A stretch of 64,000 nucleotides of DNA, from the NCBI RefSeq assembly GCF_021531975.1, contig NZ_JAFBIY010000003.1:248001-312000 (forward strand). The letters are read 5' to 3'. The notes below the pieces were generated by a model, which saw nothing but the letters and a program-made list of their open reading frames with translations, made no database searches and was not told the DNA's origin. Positions 56,082 through 64,000 of the stretch are shown one piece after another. Position numbers and translations under genes: made by a program. The first letter of the stretch is position 1. Every line of letters starts with the position of its first letter. Source of the stretch: Faecalicatena contorta. Its GTDB lineage: Bacteria; Bacillota; Clostridia; Lachnospirales; Lachnospiraceae.

Positions 56082-56110
56082 ATCATATAACAAACGGAAG
56101 AGATTTTCAA
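56082..56110 (-). promoter_or_regulatory. Promoter of pyrBI, overlapping the end of the upstream gene
   Basis: On the minus strand TTGAAA (56105-56110) and TATGAT (56082-56087) are 17 bases apart. The -35 lies across the last codons of the gene at 56107-56490. Confidence 0.72.
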
Positions 56111-56490
56111 CGTCTACAAAGGATTTTTTCAAATAACAGACCGGCGCAAAACCAGAAGGGCGCATAGTCCAGCCGGATGAGCCCGTCTACGTTAAGCGGC
56201 GCCTCGCTGTAATCCCACGGGCAGGCATCGTATTTGCGAAGGAAAGAGCCGGTCATATACTCTCCGGCAAAGATGCAGCATGTATAAATGCCTCCTCTCA
56301 GCATCAGGTTCTTTCCTTTCAAATGTCTGCACAGTGGGGCAAGGAGGCTCGCCAGGCCATAGATGGGAAACATCCAGATCGAGGTATTACCTGTCAGTTT
56401 GTGGTTGTGTTGTCTTAGGGAGCGCAGACCGGTAAAAAGGATTTCCATACACCATCCGGTCGTACCGCACGCGAAAAAATTGTGTTTCAT
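56107..56490 (-). CDS. CmpB-like putative ABC transporter permease family membrane protein
   Basis: A 127-residue membrane protein with about four hydrophobic segments. GWCMEILFTGL, a MFPIYG motif and the end WDYSEAPLNVDGLIRLDYAPFW match the ABC_trans_CmpB family, a misleading name for small membrane proteins of unknown role. No good ribosome binding site precedes ATG at 56490, so the start is uncertain and expression may be low. It lies upstream of pyrB on the same strand, but pyrB has its own promoter. Confidence 0.75.
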   Translation of the reverse strand: MKHNFFACGTTGWCMEILFTGLRSLRQHNHKLTGNTSIWMFPIYGLASLLAPLCRHLKGKNLMLRGGIYTCCIFAGEYMTGSFLRKYDACPWDYSEAPLNVDGLIRLDYAPFWFCAGLLFEKILCRR

Positions 56491-56626
56491 AAAGATAAGT
56501 ATGTCAAAGGATGGTAGATTTTATGCAGAAAATGTATTATAATACATAGCGTTGACATGGAAACGTCAGTACATTAACGTGATAATGTCCGGGCGAAGGC
56601 CCAGGACTTTGAAGGAGAAGATAAAT

Positions 56627-57757
56627 ATGGCTTCATTACAGGAACTCAGAACCCAGTTAGACCGTGTGGATAACGAGATCGTAAGATTATATGAAGAAAG
56701 AATGCAGCTCTGCGAGCAGGTGGGAGAATACAAGGTACAGACTGGTAAGAAAGTATTCGACCGGCAGCGGGAGAAGGAAAAACTGCAGGACGTGGCAAGC
56801 AAGGTGTCCACAGACTTTAATAAGAAAGGCGTGCAGGAGCTGTACCAGCAGCTCATGTCCATGAGCCGGAAACTGCAGTACCAGCAGCTGGTACAGGCAG
56901 GTGCCCTTGGAAAGCTCCCTTTTATAGAGATCGATTCTCTGCAGGCATCGAAGGCCCGGGTGGTATTCCAGGGGACAGAGGGCGCATACGGCCAGGCGGC
57001 TATGAAGAATTACTTTGGAGAAAATTGTAACAGCTACCATGTGCGTACCTTCCGTGACGCCATGGAAGCAATCGAAGAGGGGGCGGCAGATTATGCGGTC
57101 CTTCCGATCGAGAACTCGTCCGCCGGTTCCGTCAATGAGATGTATGATCTGCTGGTGGAGTTTGAAAATTATATTGTGGCAGAGACTATCATCCCGATTA
57201 CCCATACTCTTGCCGGCCTTCCGGGTGCAAGTCTTTCCGATATCGAGCGGGTATATTCCAAGGCAGAAGCCCTGATGCAGACATCCCATTTCCTGGATGA
57301 CCATAGCGACTGGCAGCAGATCAGCGTGGCAAATACCGCGATTGCAGCGAAGAAGATACTGGAAGATCAGGACAAGAGCCAGGCTGCCGTATGCAGTGCT
57401 TACGCAGCTTCGGTATATGGACTTGAGGTGTTAGAAGATGCCATTAACGATGAGCAGAATAATTCAACAAGATTTATCGTCGTGACCAATCAGAAGGTGT
57501 TCTTAAAGGGTGCTTCCAAAATCAGCATCTGCTTCGAGGTGCCCCATGAGAGCGGTTCGTTGTATCATATCCTGTCACACATCATTTACAATGACCTGAA
57601 CATGACAAGAATCGAATCCAGACCAATCGAAGGAAGAAGCTGGGAATACCGTTTCTTCATCGACTTTGAAGGAAATCTGGAGGATGCGGCTGTGAAAAAT
57701 GCCATCCGCGGACTGCGTGAGGAGAGCCGCAGCCTGAAAATCCTCGGTAATTATTAA
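56627..57757 (+). CDS. pheA: Bifunctional chorismate mutase/prephenate dehydratase PheA
   Basis: A 376-residue enzyme turning chorismate to phenylpyruvate. Residues 1-90 are an AroQ chorismate mutase (LDRVDNEIVRLYEERMQLCEQVGEYK). Residues 110-290 are the dehydratase (FQGTEGAYGQAAM, LPIENSSAGSV, NNSTRFIVV). An ACT domain with ESRPIEGRSWEYRFFID closes it and should bind phenylalanine. The start follows AAGGAG. A small hairpin (GTCCGGGC/GCCCAGGAC, 56587-56607) lies in the leader. It uses chorismate from AroC. Confidence 0.96.
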   Translation: MASLQELRTQLDRVDNEIVRLYEERMQLCEQVGEYKVQTGKKVFDRQREKEKLQDVASKVSTDFNKKGVQELYQQLMSMSRKLQYQQLVQAGALGKLPFIEIDSLQASKARVVFQGTEGAYGQAAMKNYFGENCNSYHVRTFRDAMEAIEEGAADYAVLPIENSSAGSVNEMYDLLVEFENYIVAETIIPITHTLAGLPGASLSDIERVYSKAEALMQTSHFLDDHSDWQQISVANTAIAAKKILEDQDKSQAAVCSAYAASVYGLEVLEDAINDEQNNSTRFIVVTNQKVFLKGASKISICFEVPHESGSLYHILSHIIYNDLNMTRIESRPIEGRSWEYRFFIDFEGNLEDAAVKNAIRGLREESRSLKILGNY

Positions 57758-57768
57758 GGAGTATGGAC

Positions 57769-59061
57769 ATGAGAACAAATGAACTATTGTTATATAAAAA
57801 TATGGAAGAAGGGAAGATTCTGAAGGATATGACCTTCCTGATGGAGCATTACGAAGATGCGGAAAAGGAAGAGGAATTAAAGAGCCTCTTCTTTACGTGT
57901 ATGAATGAAATACTGGAAATGGCGGTAAGTCATGGCTTCGAGGGCAATCTGTGGCACAACTACCTGACCTATCTGCTTGCCAGTCACGAGAATGCATACA
58001 GCACGTCCTGCGAGATCGTTGGACCGGTGGAAGGCAGCATCAATGCGGTGGCACTGCATGACTTTGCCATCTTCAAAGAGCTGTTTGACTATGATTTCGG
58101 GAAAATGTCGAAAGCATTCCACACCGACTGCTTCACCCTGATTTCTGATTATAAAGGCACATGCGGACACGGAAAGATCTTCAATCAGCGCATCCGCGAC
58201 CGTATCTGCAGCCTCAGTAAAAATCTGGCAGAGGCAGCCTCAGCAGAAGATTTCAAAGATATTCTGACACAGTTCTATCTGGAATTCGGTGTCGGTAAGC
58301 TGGGACTTCATAAAGCATTCCGCATCGAACACAGAGAAGAAGGCGCGGAGATTATCCCGATTACGAAGATCGCGCATGTACATCTGGATGATCTGGTAGG
58401 ATATGAGATCGCCAAGAAGAAGCTCATCGACAATACAGAAGCATTCGTAAGCGGCAGAAAAGCAAATAACTGCCTGCTGTTCGGTGATGCGGGAACCGGT
58501 AAATCTTCCTCAATCAAAGCGATACTGAATCAGTATTATGACAGAGGACTACGTATGATCGAGGTGTATAAGCACCAGTTCCAGGATCTGAATGATGTGA
58601 TCGCACAGATCAAGAACCGGAATTACAAGTTCATCATTTACATGGACGATCTGTCCTTTGAAGAATTCGAAATCGAATATAAATACCTGAAGGCAGTGAT
58701 CGAAGGCGGGCTTGAGAGAAAGCCGGATAATGTCCTTATCTATGCGACATCCAACCGTAGACATCTGATCCGCGAGACCTTTAAGGATAAGTCCGACCGG
58801 GACGAAGAACTGCATACCAATGACACGGTACAGGAGAAACTGTCGCTGGTTGCAAGATTCGGTGTGACTATCTACTTCGGAAAGCCGGACAAGAAAGAAT
58901 TCCAGGAGATCATAAGACAGCTGGCGGCAAAGAATGAGATCCATATGCCGGAAGATGAACTTCTGCTGGAAGCAAATAAGTGGGAATTAAGCCACGGCGG
59001 ACTGTCCGGACGGACGGCCCAGCAGTTTATTGATTATCTGGCAGGGAAAACTTCTTTGTAG
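57769..59061 (+). CDS. DUF815 family AAA+ ATPase
   Basis: A 430-residue protein. The N-terminal half is helical and specific to the family; the C-terminal half is an ATPase with Walker A GDAGTGKSS and Walker B FIIYMDDLSFEE, then an arginine-finger-like region YATSNRRHLIRE. The function of DUF815 proteins is not established. The first ATG (57763) is one base after AAGGAG, so 57769 is preferred. It starts 11 bases after pheA and is probably co-transcribed. Confidence 0.9.
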   Translation: MRTNELLLYKNMEEGKILKDMTFLMEHYEDAEKEEELKSLFFTCMNEILEMAVSHGFEGNLWHNYLTYLLASHENAYSTSCEIVGPVEGSINAVALHDFAIFKELFDYDFGKMSKAFHTDCFTLISDYKGTCGHGKIFNQRIRDRICSLSKNLAEAASAEDFKDILTQFYLEFGVGKLGLHKAFRIEHREEGAEIIPITKIAHVHLDDLVGYEIAKKKLIDNTEAFVSGRKANNCLLFGDAGTGKSSSIKAILNQYYDRGLRMIEVYKHQFQDLNDVIAQIKNRNYKFIIYMDDLSFEEFEIEYKYLKAVIEGGLERKPDNVLIYATSNRRHLIRETFKDKSDRDEELHTNDTVQEKLSLVARFGVTIYFGKPDKKEFQEIIRQLAAKNEIHMPEDELLLEANKWELSHGGLSGRTAQQFIDYLAGKTSL

Positions 59062-59080
59062 AATACAATGTATAAAAAAT

Positions 59081-59134
59081 AACCTTCAAATGGGTGAGTT
59101 GAAAGTGATGTGCTCCATTTGAAGGTTGTTTTTT
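59081..59134. terminator. Bidirectional terminator between the DUF815 gene and the unknown membrane protein gene
   Basis: A perfect 13-bp stem (59081-59093 with 59115-59127) is followed by a T-run on the plus strand and preceded by an A-run, so it can serve both converging genes. Confidence 0.85.
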
Positions 59135-59139
59135 ATATC

Positions 59140-60918
59140 TTAATAGTATATTATTTCGATTTTACCAAAATTATCACGGTACTGTAAAAGATTTCTGTAG
59201 TATTCTCCAAAAAGACTGGAACTATTGCTTGCATTTTCTTCAGGCTCAATGTCAATGCGATAAGGACTGTCTTCATTACCCTCGGTGTTTTCCATTTTAA
59301 ATCTGATCAAGCCTTTCTGTCCGCTTCTGATAAATCCGCTGTAGCCTTCGCCAATTTTAAGTTCTCCATTGATAGAAGCGCGGTTATCATTAACGTAAAT
59401 ATTATAATCAGATTGATTTTCAAGCAGGCAATAATTGACAGGCTCAGTAATATCATAACCGGCACCTGTTCCAAGATTCCATATTACAGTTTCCTTTCCT
59501 TTAAAGAGAGGATCTGCTAATTGCGAAGTATCAACCGATTCGTACTCTGTACCTGCGATATGAAGCTTAATATTCTCTGATTTTAGAGGTGTGCCTTGTA
59601 TATATTCTTCTGAACCGCTGAGACAGATGGTAAACATAATTTCTGAAATATCAGAACTATTCAAATAATTTCTTAATATCTCATCATACAGACGCACGGG
59701 AACATCACAAGATATGTACATTTCATCACTTGGCATCACTTCTGTTCCATTTACAAAAAGATTTGTAACATATGCATTATACTCGTTTCCTGATACAGTG
59801 ATATTTAAACTGCATCCTCCAAATTCATTGTTCTGAAGTCCGGCTGTTGACACTGTGAAACCTTCATATTCCAGTATTTCCAGATTATCTCCCGGCTGCA
59901 TTGTATATTCAGCATATTCTAACGGAACGGATGTGCCAATTAACACTTTCTTTACATTATCCGGTAGTTTGAACAAGCCTGTTTTGAATCCGAATATGGA
60001 GCCTACAAGCAGTACCAGTATGACTATTCGCCTGATCAGGCGATTTCTTTTATATTTTTGCTGAGTGATTTTTCTCTTCTCTTCAAGTTCAGCCTGTACT
60101 TCTTCCGAAATTGAAATATTGTGTGTGCTTTCTGCCTCTTTGTCATCAGCATTTTCAACAGTTTCAGCAGGCTGAACGGTCTCAATAGGTTCGGGTAATT
60201 TCAGTTGCTTGTTGATAAATGGAACTTTCATCAATATAGTCTGCATGATTTTCAGATATACAATAACGAAAATGAGTGGAATAAGAATTCTCGTTATAAA
60301 TAAAAGGCCAAATATTTTTAAATACTGCCTGATCATGGACAATGCATCATCTTTCGTTGACGGAATGTTCAGTATACTGCTGTCGCGATGATAAGCAGCC
60401 GAATCATCCAATGCTTTTTCTACAGAATTATATGCGGGTGTCTGCTCTATTTTTTCAGAAATATTGACACTGATCGGCAAAACCAATAGCAAAACAGTAA
60501 TCCAGAGAATTCCTTTGAGGATTTTCCTTTTTTGAATGGGATTCTTCTTGATGAGGAAAATCAGATAATGGATACATACCAATGGTATTAATAAGAAAAA
60601 TACAATTTTAGCTGCATATGATAACAATATTTGAATAAAATAAACGGCTCCAAGAATAACCAGTAGAAGAGGGGCTATGTTGTCAAAGGAAGACGAAACC
60701 TTATTTGAGAGGTCTGTCATTTCATACAGACCTTCCCCGATATCTTTTACAAACACAATCAGTATTTGCAGGTTTTTCTCCAAGGAATGAAGTGAGCTGA
60801 TACATGAAGATAGCAACGCATCGAAAGTCACTTTTTTTGAAAACAGTAAAAAGGACATGAAAACGATAGCTATCGTGATGATTACTTTTATGATATTTTT
60901 CGTTTTTTCATTATTCAT
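59140..60918 (-). CDS. Unrecognised multi-spanning membrane protein with a large extracytoplasmic domain
   Basis: A 592-residue protein that I cannot assign. Hydrophobic segments lie near residues 10-27, 82-103, 105-123, 136-153, 205-228 and 298-312. A charged, coiled-coil-prone loop (235-295) precedes the last span, and the remaining 280 residues look like beta-rich exported domains, ending in EIIYY. The sequence is clearly richer in A and T than its neighbours, which may mean recent acquisition. The start at 60918 follows GGAGAATAG and overlaps the rqcH stop by eight bases, so the two genes are transcribed together. Confidence 0.75.
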   Translation of the reverse strand: MNNEKTKNIIKVIITIAIVFMSFLLFSKKVTFDALLSSCISSLHSLEKNLQILIVFVKDIGEGLYEMTDLSNKVSSSFDNIAPLLLVILGAVYFIQILLSYAAKIVFFLLIPLVCIHYLIFLIKKNPIQKRKILKGILWITVLLLVLPISVNISEKIEQTPAYNSVEKALDDSAAYHRDSSILNIPSTKDDALSMIRQYLKIFGLLFITRILIPLIFVIVYLKIMQTILMKVPFINKQLKLPEPIETVQPAETVENADDKEAESTHNISISEEVQAELEEKRKITQQKYKRNRLIRRIVILVLLVGSIFGFKTGLFKLPDNVKKVLIGTSVPLEYAEYTMQPGDNLEILEYEGFTVSTAGLQNNEFGGCSLNITVSGNEYNAYVTNLFVNGTEVMPSDEMYISCDVPVRLYDEILRNYLNSSDISEIMFTICLSGSEEYIQGTPLKSENIKLHIAGTEYESVDTSQLADPLFKGKETVIWNLGTGAGYDITEPVNYCLLENQSDYNIYVNDNRASINGELKIGEGYSGFIRSGQKGLIRFKMENTEGNEDSPYRIDIEPEENASNSSSLFGEYYRNLLQYRDNFGKIEIIYY

Positions 60919-62659
60919 AACTATTCTCCGTTTTTTGTATTTTGGAAATATCGGAGTCAATAACAAGGGAGTAATTCGTATAGTATACGACAAATCCCGG
61001 CTTTGACCCGTTTGGTTTTTTGACGTGTTTTTTCTCTACGTAGTCGATCTCGACCTTGTCACTTCCGCGGTTTTTGGAGTAGTAGGCGGCGAGTCTTCCT
61101 GCTTCTTCAAATGTTGTGTCCGGCAGTTCATTGCCATTTGTCTTTACGATGACATGAGACCCCGGGGCTCCTTTGGCATGAAACCACCAGTCGTTTCCAT
61201 TTGCGAAGGAGAAGGTAAGCTCATCGTTCTGGAAGTTGTTCTTCCCTACATACATATCGTAGCCATCGCTGGAGATATAATGCATCGGGCGGCTCGTCAG
61301 TTTCGTCTTCTTTTTGGTCGGTTTTCTTCGAATGTAACCGCTCTGCGTCAGTTCTTCCTTGATCTGTGCAAGGTCCGCTTCACTCAGCGCGATATCTAAA
61401 GCGTTGCTGACAGATTCCAGATACTGGATTTCTTCTTTTGTTTCCTGAATGAGTTCGCTTAATGCTTCAAAGGTTCGTTTTTGCTTGTTGTATTTTGCAA
61501 AATATTTCTGCGCGTTATCCTGTGGCGTGATGGTTGGATCCAGAGGAATCGTTATTTCCTCGTTCGTGTAATAGTTTGTACAGATCAGTTCCTTGGAGCC
61601 GGGGGCGAGACTGTAACCGTACGTGTGGATCAGTTCACCGTATACCTTATATTTGTCGCGGTTTTTCGTGTCTTTCAGCTGCTTTGCCTGTAATTCGTAT
61701 TTCTTTCGGCTTCGTTCCAGTGCGGTCTGTACGACGTGACGCAGGTCGGCGCTTTTCTGGCGGATACGGGTTAAAGTATTCTTAGAAGCGTAGTAGGTAC
61801 TAAGAAGTTTTGAGATAGAATCGAATTCCTTTGCTTCATATGTGGCATATTGTGTCAGCGGGAGTGCGGCAAATTCTTTTGGCGCCTGTCCATCATAATA
61901 GATGGCGGGCCTAAAGTTACCGTTCCTTATCTCTTCTATATAGTAGGCAAACTGCCGGTACATATGGGTCAGCAGATCTTCCGAAAATGCGCTGGCAGGG
62001 AGGGAAGAGTCCATGCCGCAGCGTTCGCAGATGTCTTCGGAGGCGGCAGGGCTGATGCCGGTAAATGTTGTGTACAGTGCCTTAAAAAGAGGGGCAGGCT
62101 TCGCCTGTAATGCCTGGATAAATGTAGCACAGTCGACGGTGAGAGGATCCTGTTTTCCCATGGTATCCGGGATGAAATAGGTCCTGCCCGGTAATACTTC
62201 GCGGACGGAGCTCATTTGCAGAGATACATGCTTGATGCTGTCAATGATCCTGTCCTGATCGTCGCAGAAGATGATGTTGCTGTGCTTGCCCATGATCTCG
62301 ACGATGAGTTTCTTTTGGCACAGGTCACCCAGTTCATCCAGGTGCTCGATGTCCAGCTGGATGATACGTTCCAGCCCTGGCTGTGAGATGCCTGTGATCC
62401 TTCCGTTTCCGATGTGTTTGCGAAGGAGCATGCAGAAACCGGGAGCGGTCATAGGGCTTGGCTTGTTCTCGTCTGTCAGATAGATGAGAGGAAGAGATGC
62501 GCTGGCTGAAATGTAGAGTCGGCGCTGTCCTTCCGGTGTCTTTATGGTAAGCAGCAGTTCGTCTGATTCGGGCTGGGCAATCTTGGCAATGCGCCCGCCG
62601 AGCAGATTTTTCTTCAGTTCCTGTGTGAGTGCTGCAACTGTGATTCCGTCAAATGCCAT
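60911..62659 (-). CDS. rqcH: Ribosome quality control protein RqcH (NFACT family)
   Basis: A 582-residue protein that binds peptidyl-tRNA on stalled 50S subunits and adds C-terminal alanine tails. It starts MAFDGITVAALTQEL, has the NFACT-N and coiled-coil regions, and the NFACT-R (DUF814) motif NDWWFHAKGAPGSHVIV. The older name is fibronectin-binding protein (FbpA). ATG at 62659 has AAAGGA eight bases upstream. Its promoter overlaps that of yicC. Confidence 0.95.
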   Translation of the reverse strand: MAFDGITVAALTQELKKNLLGGRIAKIAQPESDELLLTIKTPEGQRRLYISASASLPLIYLTDENKPSPMTAPGFCMLLRKHIGNGRITGISQPGLERIIQLDIEHLDELGDLCQKKLIVEIMGKHSNIIFCDDQDRIIDSIKHVSLQMSSVREVLPGRTYFIPDTMGKQDPLTVDCATFIQALQAKPAPLFKALYTTFTGISPAASEDICERCGMDSSLPASAFSEDLLTHMYRQFAYYIEEIRNGNFRPAIYYDGQAPKEFAALPLTQYATYEAKEFDSISKLLSTYYASKNTLTRIRQKSADLRHVVQTALERSRKKYELQAKQLKDTKNRDKYKVYGELIHTYGYSLAPGSKELICTNYYTNEEITIPLDPTITPQDNAQKYFAKYNKQKRTFEALSELIQETKEEIQYLESVSNALDIALSEADLAQIKEELTQSGYIRRKPTKKKTKLTSRPMHYISSDGYDMYVGKNNFQNDELTFSFANGNDWWFHAKGAPGSHVIVKTNGNELPDTTFEEAGRLAAYYSKNRGSDKVEIDYVEKKHVKKPNGSKPGFVVYYTNYSLVIDSDISKIQKTENSYE

Positions 62660-62693
62660 AATCAAATTCCTTTCAAAATGTTCATTATCTCAC

Positions 62694-62722
62694 AGTATAT
62701 CACAGTTGACGGAAAGTTCCAA
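62694..62722 (-). promoter_or_regulatory. Promoter of rqcH
   Basis: On the minus strand TTGGAA (62717-62722) and TATACT (62694-62699) are 17 bases apart. It overlaps the divergent yicC promoter. Confidence 0.7.
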
Positions 62723-62734
62723 ATAGCTTATAAT
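62706..62734 (+). promoter_or_regulatory. Promoter of yicC-gmk
   Basis: TTGACG (62706-62711) and a perfect TATAAT (62729-62734) are 17 bases apart, 41 bases before yicC. The element shares 17 bases with the rqcH promoter, so the two polymerases would compete. Confidence 0.8.
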
Positions 62735-62775
62735 AAATGCTGGTAAATTTTATATTAAAAAGAGGTTAATACATT

Positions 62776-63657
62776 ATGATAAAAAGTATGACAGGCTTTG
62801 GCCGGTGTGAGGTAACCGAGGGGGAACGGAAGTTTACGGTTGAGATGAAGGGAGTTAATCACCGCTATCTGGACGTGAATATCCGCATGCCGAAGAAGCT
62901 GAATTTTTTTGAGACGGCAATCCGCAATCAAATGAAGAAGAGTATCCAGAGGGGGAAAGTAGATCTTTTCATCACGTATGAGGATTTGTCTGAGAGCCAG
63001 GTGTCTTTGAAGTATAATGAGACGCTGGCCGCTGAGTATCTTTCTTATTTTAAAAAGATGGAAGAGAAGTTTTCTCTGGAAAATGATATTCGTGTATCCA
63101 CGTTATCCAGATGCCCGGAAGTTCTGACGATGGAAGAGCAGGTGATGGACGAGGAAGAACTGTGGAAAGGTCTTGAGAAAGCACTGGATGGTGCGATCGC
63201 TCAGTTTGTTGAGACAAGGACGCTGGAAGGTGAGAATCTGAAGAAGGATATTATTGCGAAGCTGGATGGACTTCTTGAAGTGGTAGCATATATTGAGGAG
63301 CGCTCTCCGCAGATTCTGGCTGAGTATCGTGAGAAGCTGGAAAATAAGGTGAAGGAGCTTCTTGCTGATACACAGCTGGATGAAGGACGTATCGCTGCGG
63401 AGGTGGTTGTTTTCGCAGATAAGATATGTACGGATGAGGAAGTTGTTCGTCTGAGAAGCCATATCGTACATATGAAAGAGACATTACAGTCCGATGAGGC
63501 AGGCATTGGCCGTAAGCTTGATTTTATCGCGCAGGAGATGAATCGTGAAGCGAATACGATTCTTTCCAAGGCGAATGATCTGAAGGTATCTAATGCAGGT
63601 ATCAGCTTAAAGACAGAGATTGAGAAGGTCAGAGAGCAGATTCAGAATATCGAATAG
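62776..63657 (+). CDS. yicC: YicC family endoribonuclease
   Basis: A 293-residue YicC/YloC protein. It begins MIKSMTGFGRCEVTEGERKF and continues VEMKGVNHRYLDVNIRMPK; the C-terminus has the DUF1732 pattern GRKLDFIAQEMNREANTILSKA. YicC from E. coli cuts RNA; the role in Firmicutes is unclear. It is next to gmk, as in many bacteria. Confidence 0.94.
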   Translation: MIKSMTGFGRCEVTEGERKFTVEMKGVNHRYLDVNIRMPKKLNFFETAIRNQMKKSIQRGKVDLFITYEDLSESQVSLKYNETLAAEYLSYFKKMEEKFSLENDIRVSTLSRCPEVLTMEEQVMDEEELWKGLEKALDGAIAQFVETRTLEGENLKKDIIAKLDGLLEVVAYIEERSPQILAEYREKLENKVKELLADTQLDEGRIAAEVVVFADKICTDEEVVRLRSHIVHMKETLQSDEAGIGRKLDFIAQEMNREANTILSKANDLKVSNAGISLKTEIEKVREQIQNIE

Positions 63658-63667
63658 GAGAAGAGAT

Positions 63668-64000
63668 ATGAATGACAGAGGGATTCTTATTGTAGTATCC
63701 GGTTTTTCCGGTTCCGGTAAGGGAACAATCATGAATGAACTGCTGAAGAGATATGATAACTATGCATTGTCTGTATCAGCCACAACGAGAAATCCTCGTC
63801 CGGGCGAGGAAGAGGGAAAGGCATATTTTTTCAAAACAACAGATGAATTTGAAAAAATGATTGCGAAAGATGAATTGATAGAGTATGCTAGATACGTGAA
63901 TAATTACTATGGTACACCCCGCGCATATGTCGAGGAACAGCTTGAGGCAGGCAAGGATGTGATTCTGGAGATCGAGATCCAGGGTGCCCTTAAGGTGAAG
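63668..64000 (+). CDS. gmk: Guanylate kinase Gmk (partial, cut by the window end)
   Basis: The first 111 residues of GMP kinase. The P-loop is GFSGSGKGT, slightly unlike the usual GPSG(A/S)GKGT because Pro is Phe. SVSATTRNPRPGEEEGKAYFF and the GMP-binding tyrosine region ARYVNNYYGTP follow. AGGAGAAG precedes the ATG, 10 bases after yicC. Confidence 0.95.
   Translation, partial: MNDRGILIVVSGFSGSGKGTIMNELLKRYDNYALSVSATTRNPRPGEEEGKAYFFKTTDEFEKMIAKDELIEYARYVNNYYGTPRAYVEEQLEAGKDVILEIEIQGALKVK

Overview
The window looks like chromosomal core sequence from an anaerobic, spore-forming member of the Clostridia, most likely the family Lachnospiraceae. The pointers are a glycine reductase (Stickland) operon with two selenocysteine UGA codons, spoIVA, a dgt-dnaG-rpoD-trmK-nif3 block, a long-form PRPP synthetase, a PyrB/PyrI aspartate transcarbamoylase and a two-gene ThrE-type exporter. 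Species is not assigned. No prophage, insertion sequence, transposase or CRISPR array was seen. Most of the sequence is ordinary, densely packed, well-conserved genes.

Layout. 1-6.2 kb: glycine reductase genes in the order grdE(tail)-grdB-trxB-trxA-grdA-(hairpin)-grdC-grdD, converting glycine to acetyl phosphate. 6.3-18.4 kb: a membrane-anchored repeat protein, a GNAT/ThrE fusion with its small partner, gltX, a UvrD-like helicase, a DUF1292 protein, an orphan sugar-binding lipoprotein with a GH13 protein that has lost its catalytic residues, TraX-like and DUF5662 proteins, a ROK kinase, deoC and a tRNA-Leu. 18.5-30.5 kb: dsdA, a MATE pump, the dgt-dnaG-rpoD-trmK-nif3-nucleoside kinase run, then an 837-bp palindromic non-coding block and aroC. 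30.6-45 kb: an L,D-transpeptidase with an acidic repeat, tgt, yajC, deoD, an amino-acid biosynthesis run (leuB, ilvD, ilvB, serC, serA), a polysaccharide deacetylase, a second palindromic block and prs. 45-64 kb: a DUF512 protein, der-plsY-gpsA, spoIVA, an iron alcohol dehydrogenase, a MogA/MoaB-type gene, an MBL-fold protein, rnhA, RNase P RNA, pyrBI, pheA, a DUF815 ATPase, an unknown membrane protein, rqcH, yicC and the start of gmk.

The most unusual material is non-coding. Two convergent gene pairs are separated by long blocks (28563-29399 and 43317-43809) made of branched palindromes: long outer stems that enclose inner hairpin arms, with unrelated primary sequences but a similar architecture, plus one shared 14-bp motif. 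A second, shorter family of GGGAC...GTCCC palindromes lies before ilvD and around the RNase P RNA gene; two of these copies form a 30-bp inverted repeat (29/30) exactly flanking rnpB, and one copy encodes the last residues and stop codon of RNase HI. In several places these repeats begin at a stop codon.

Other points worth attention are a hairpin that hides the spoIVA ribosome binding site and has a SigE-like -10 element in its loop, a short promoter-proximal terminator and a Rex-like site before the iron alcohol dehydrogenase, the catalytically degenerate GH13 protein, and the in-frame GNAT/ThrE fusion.
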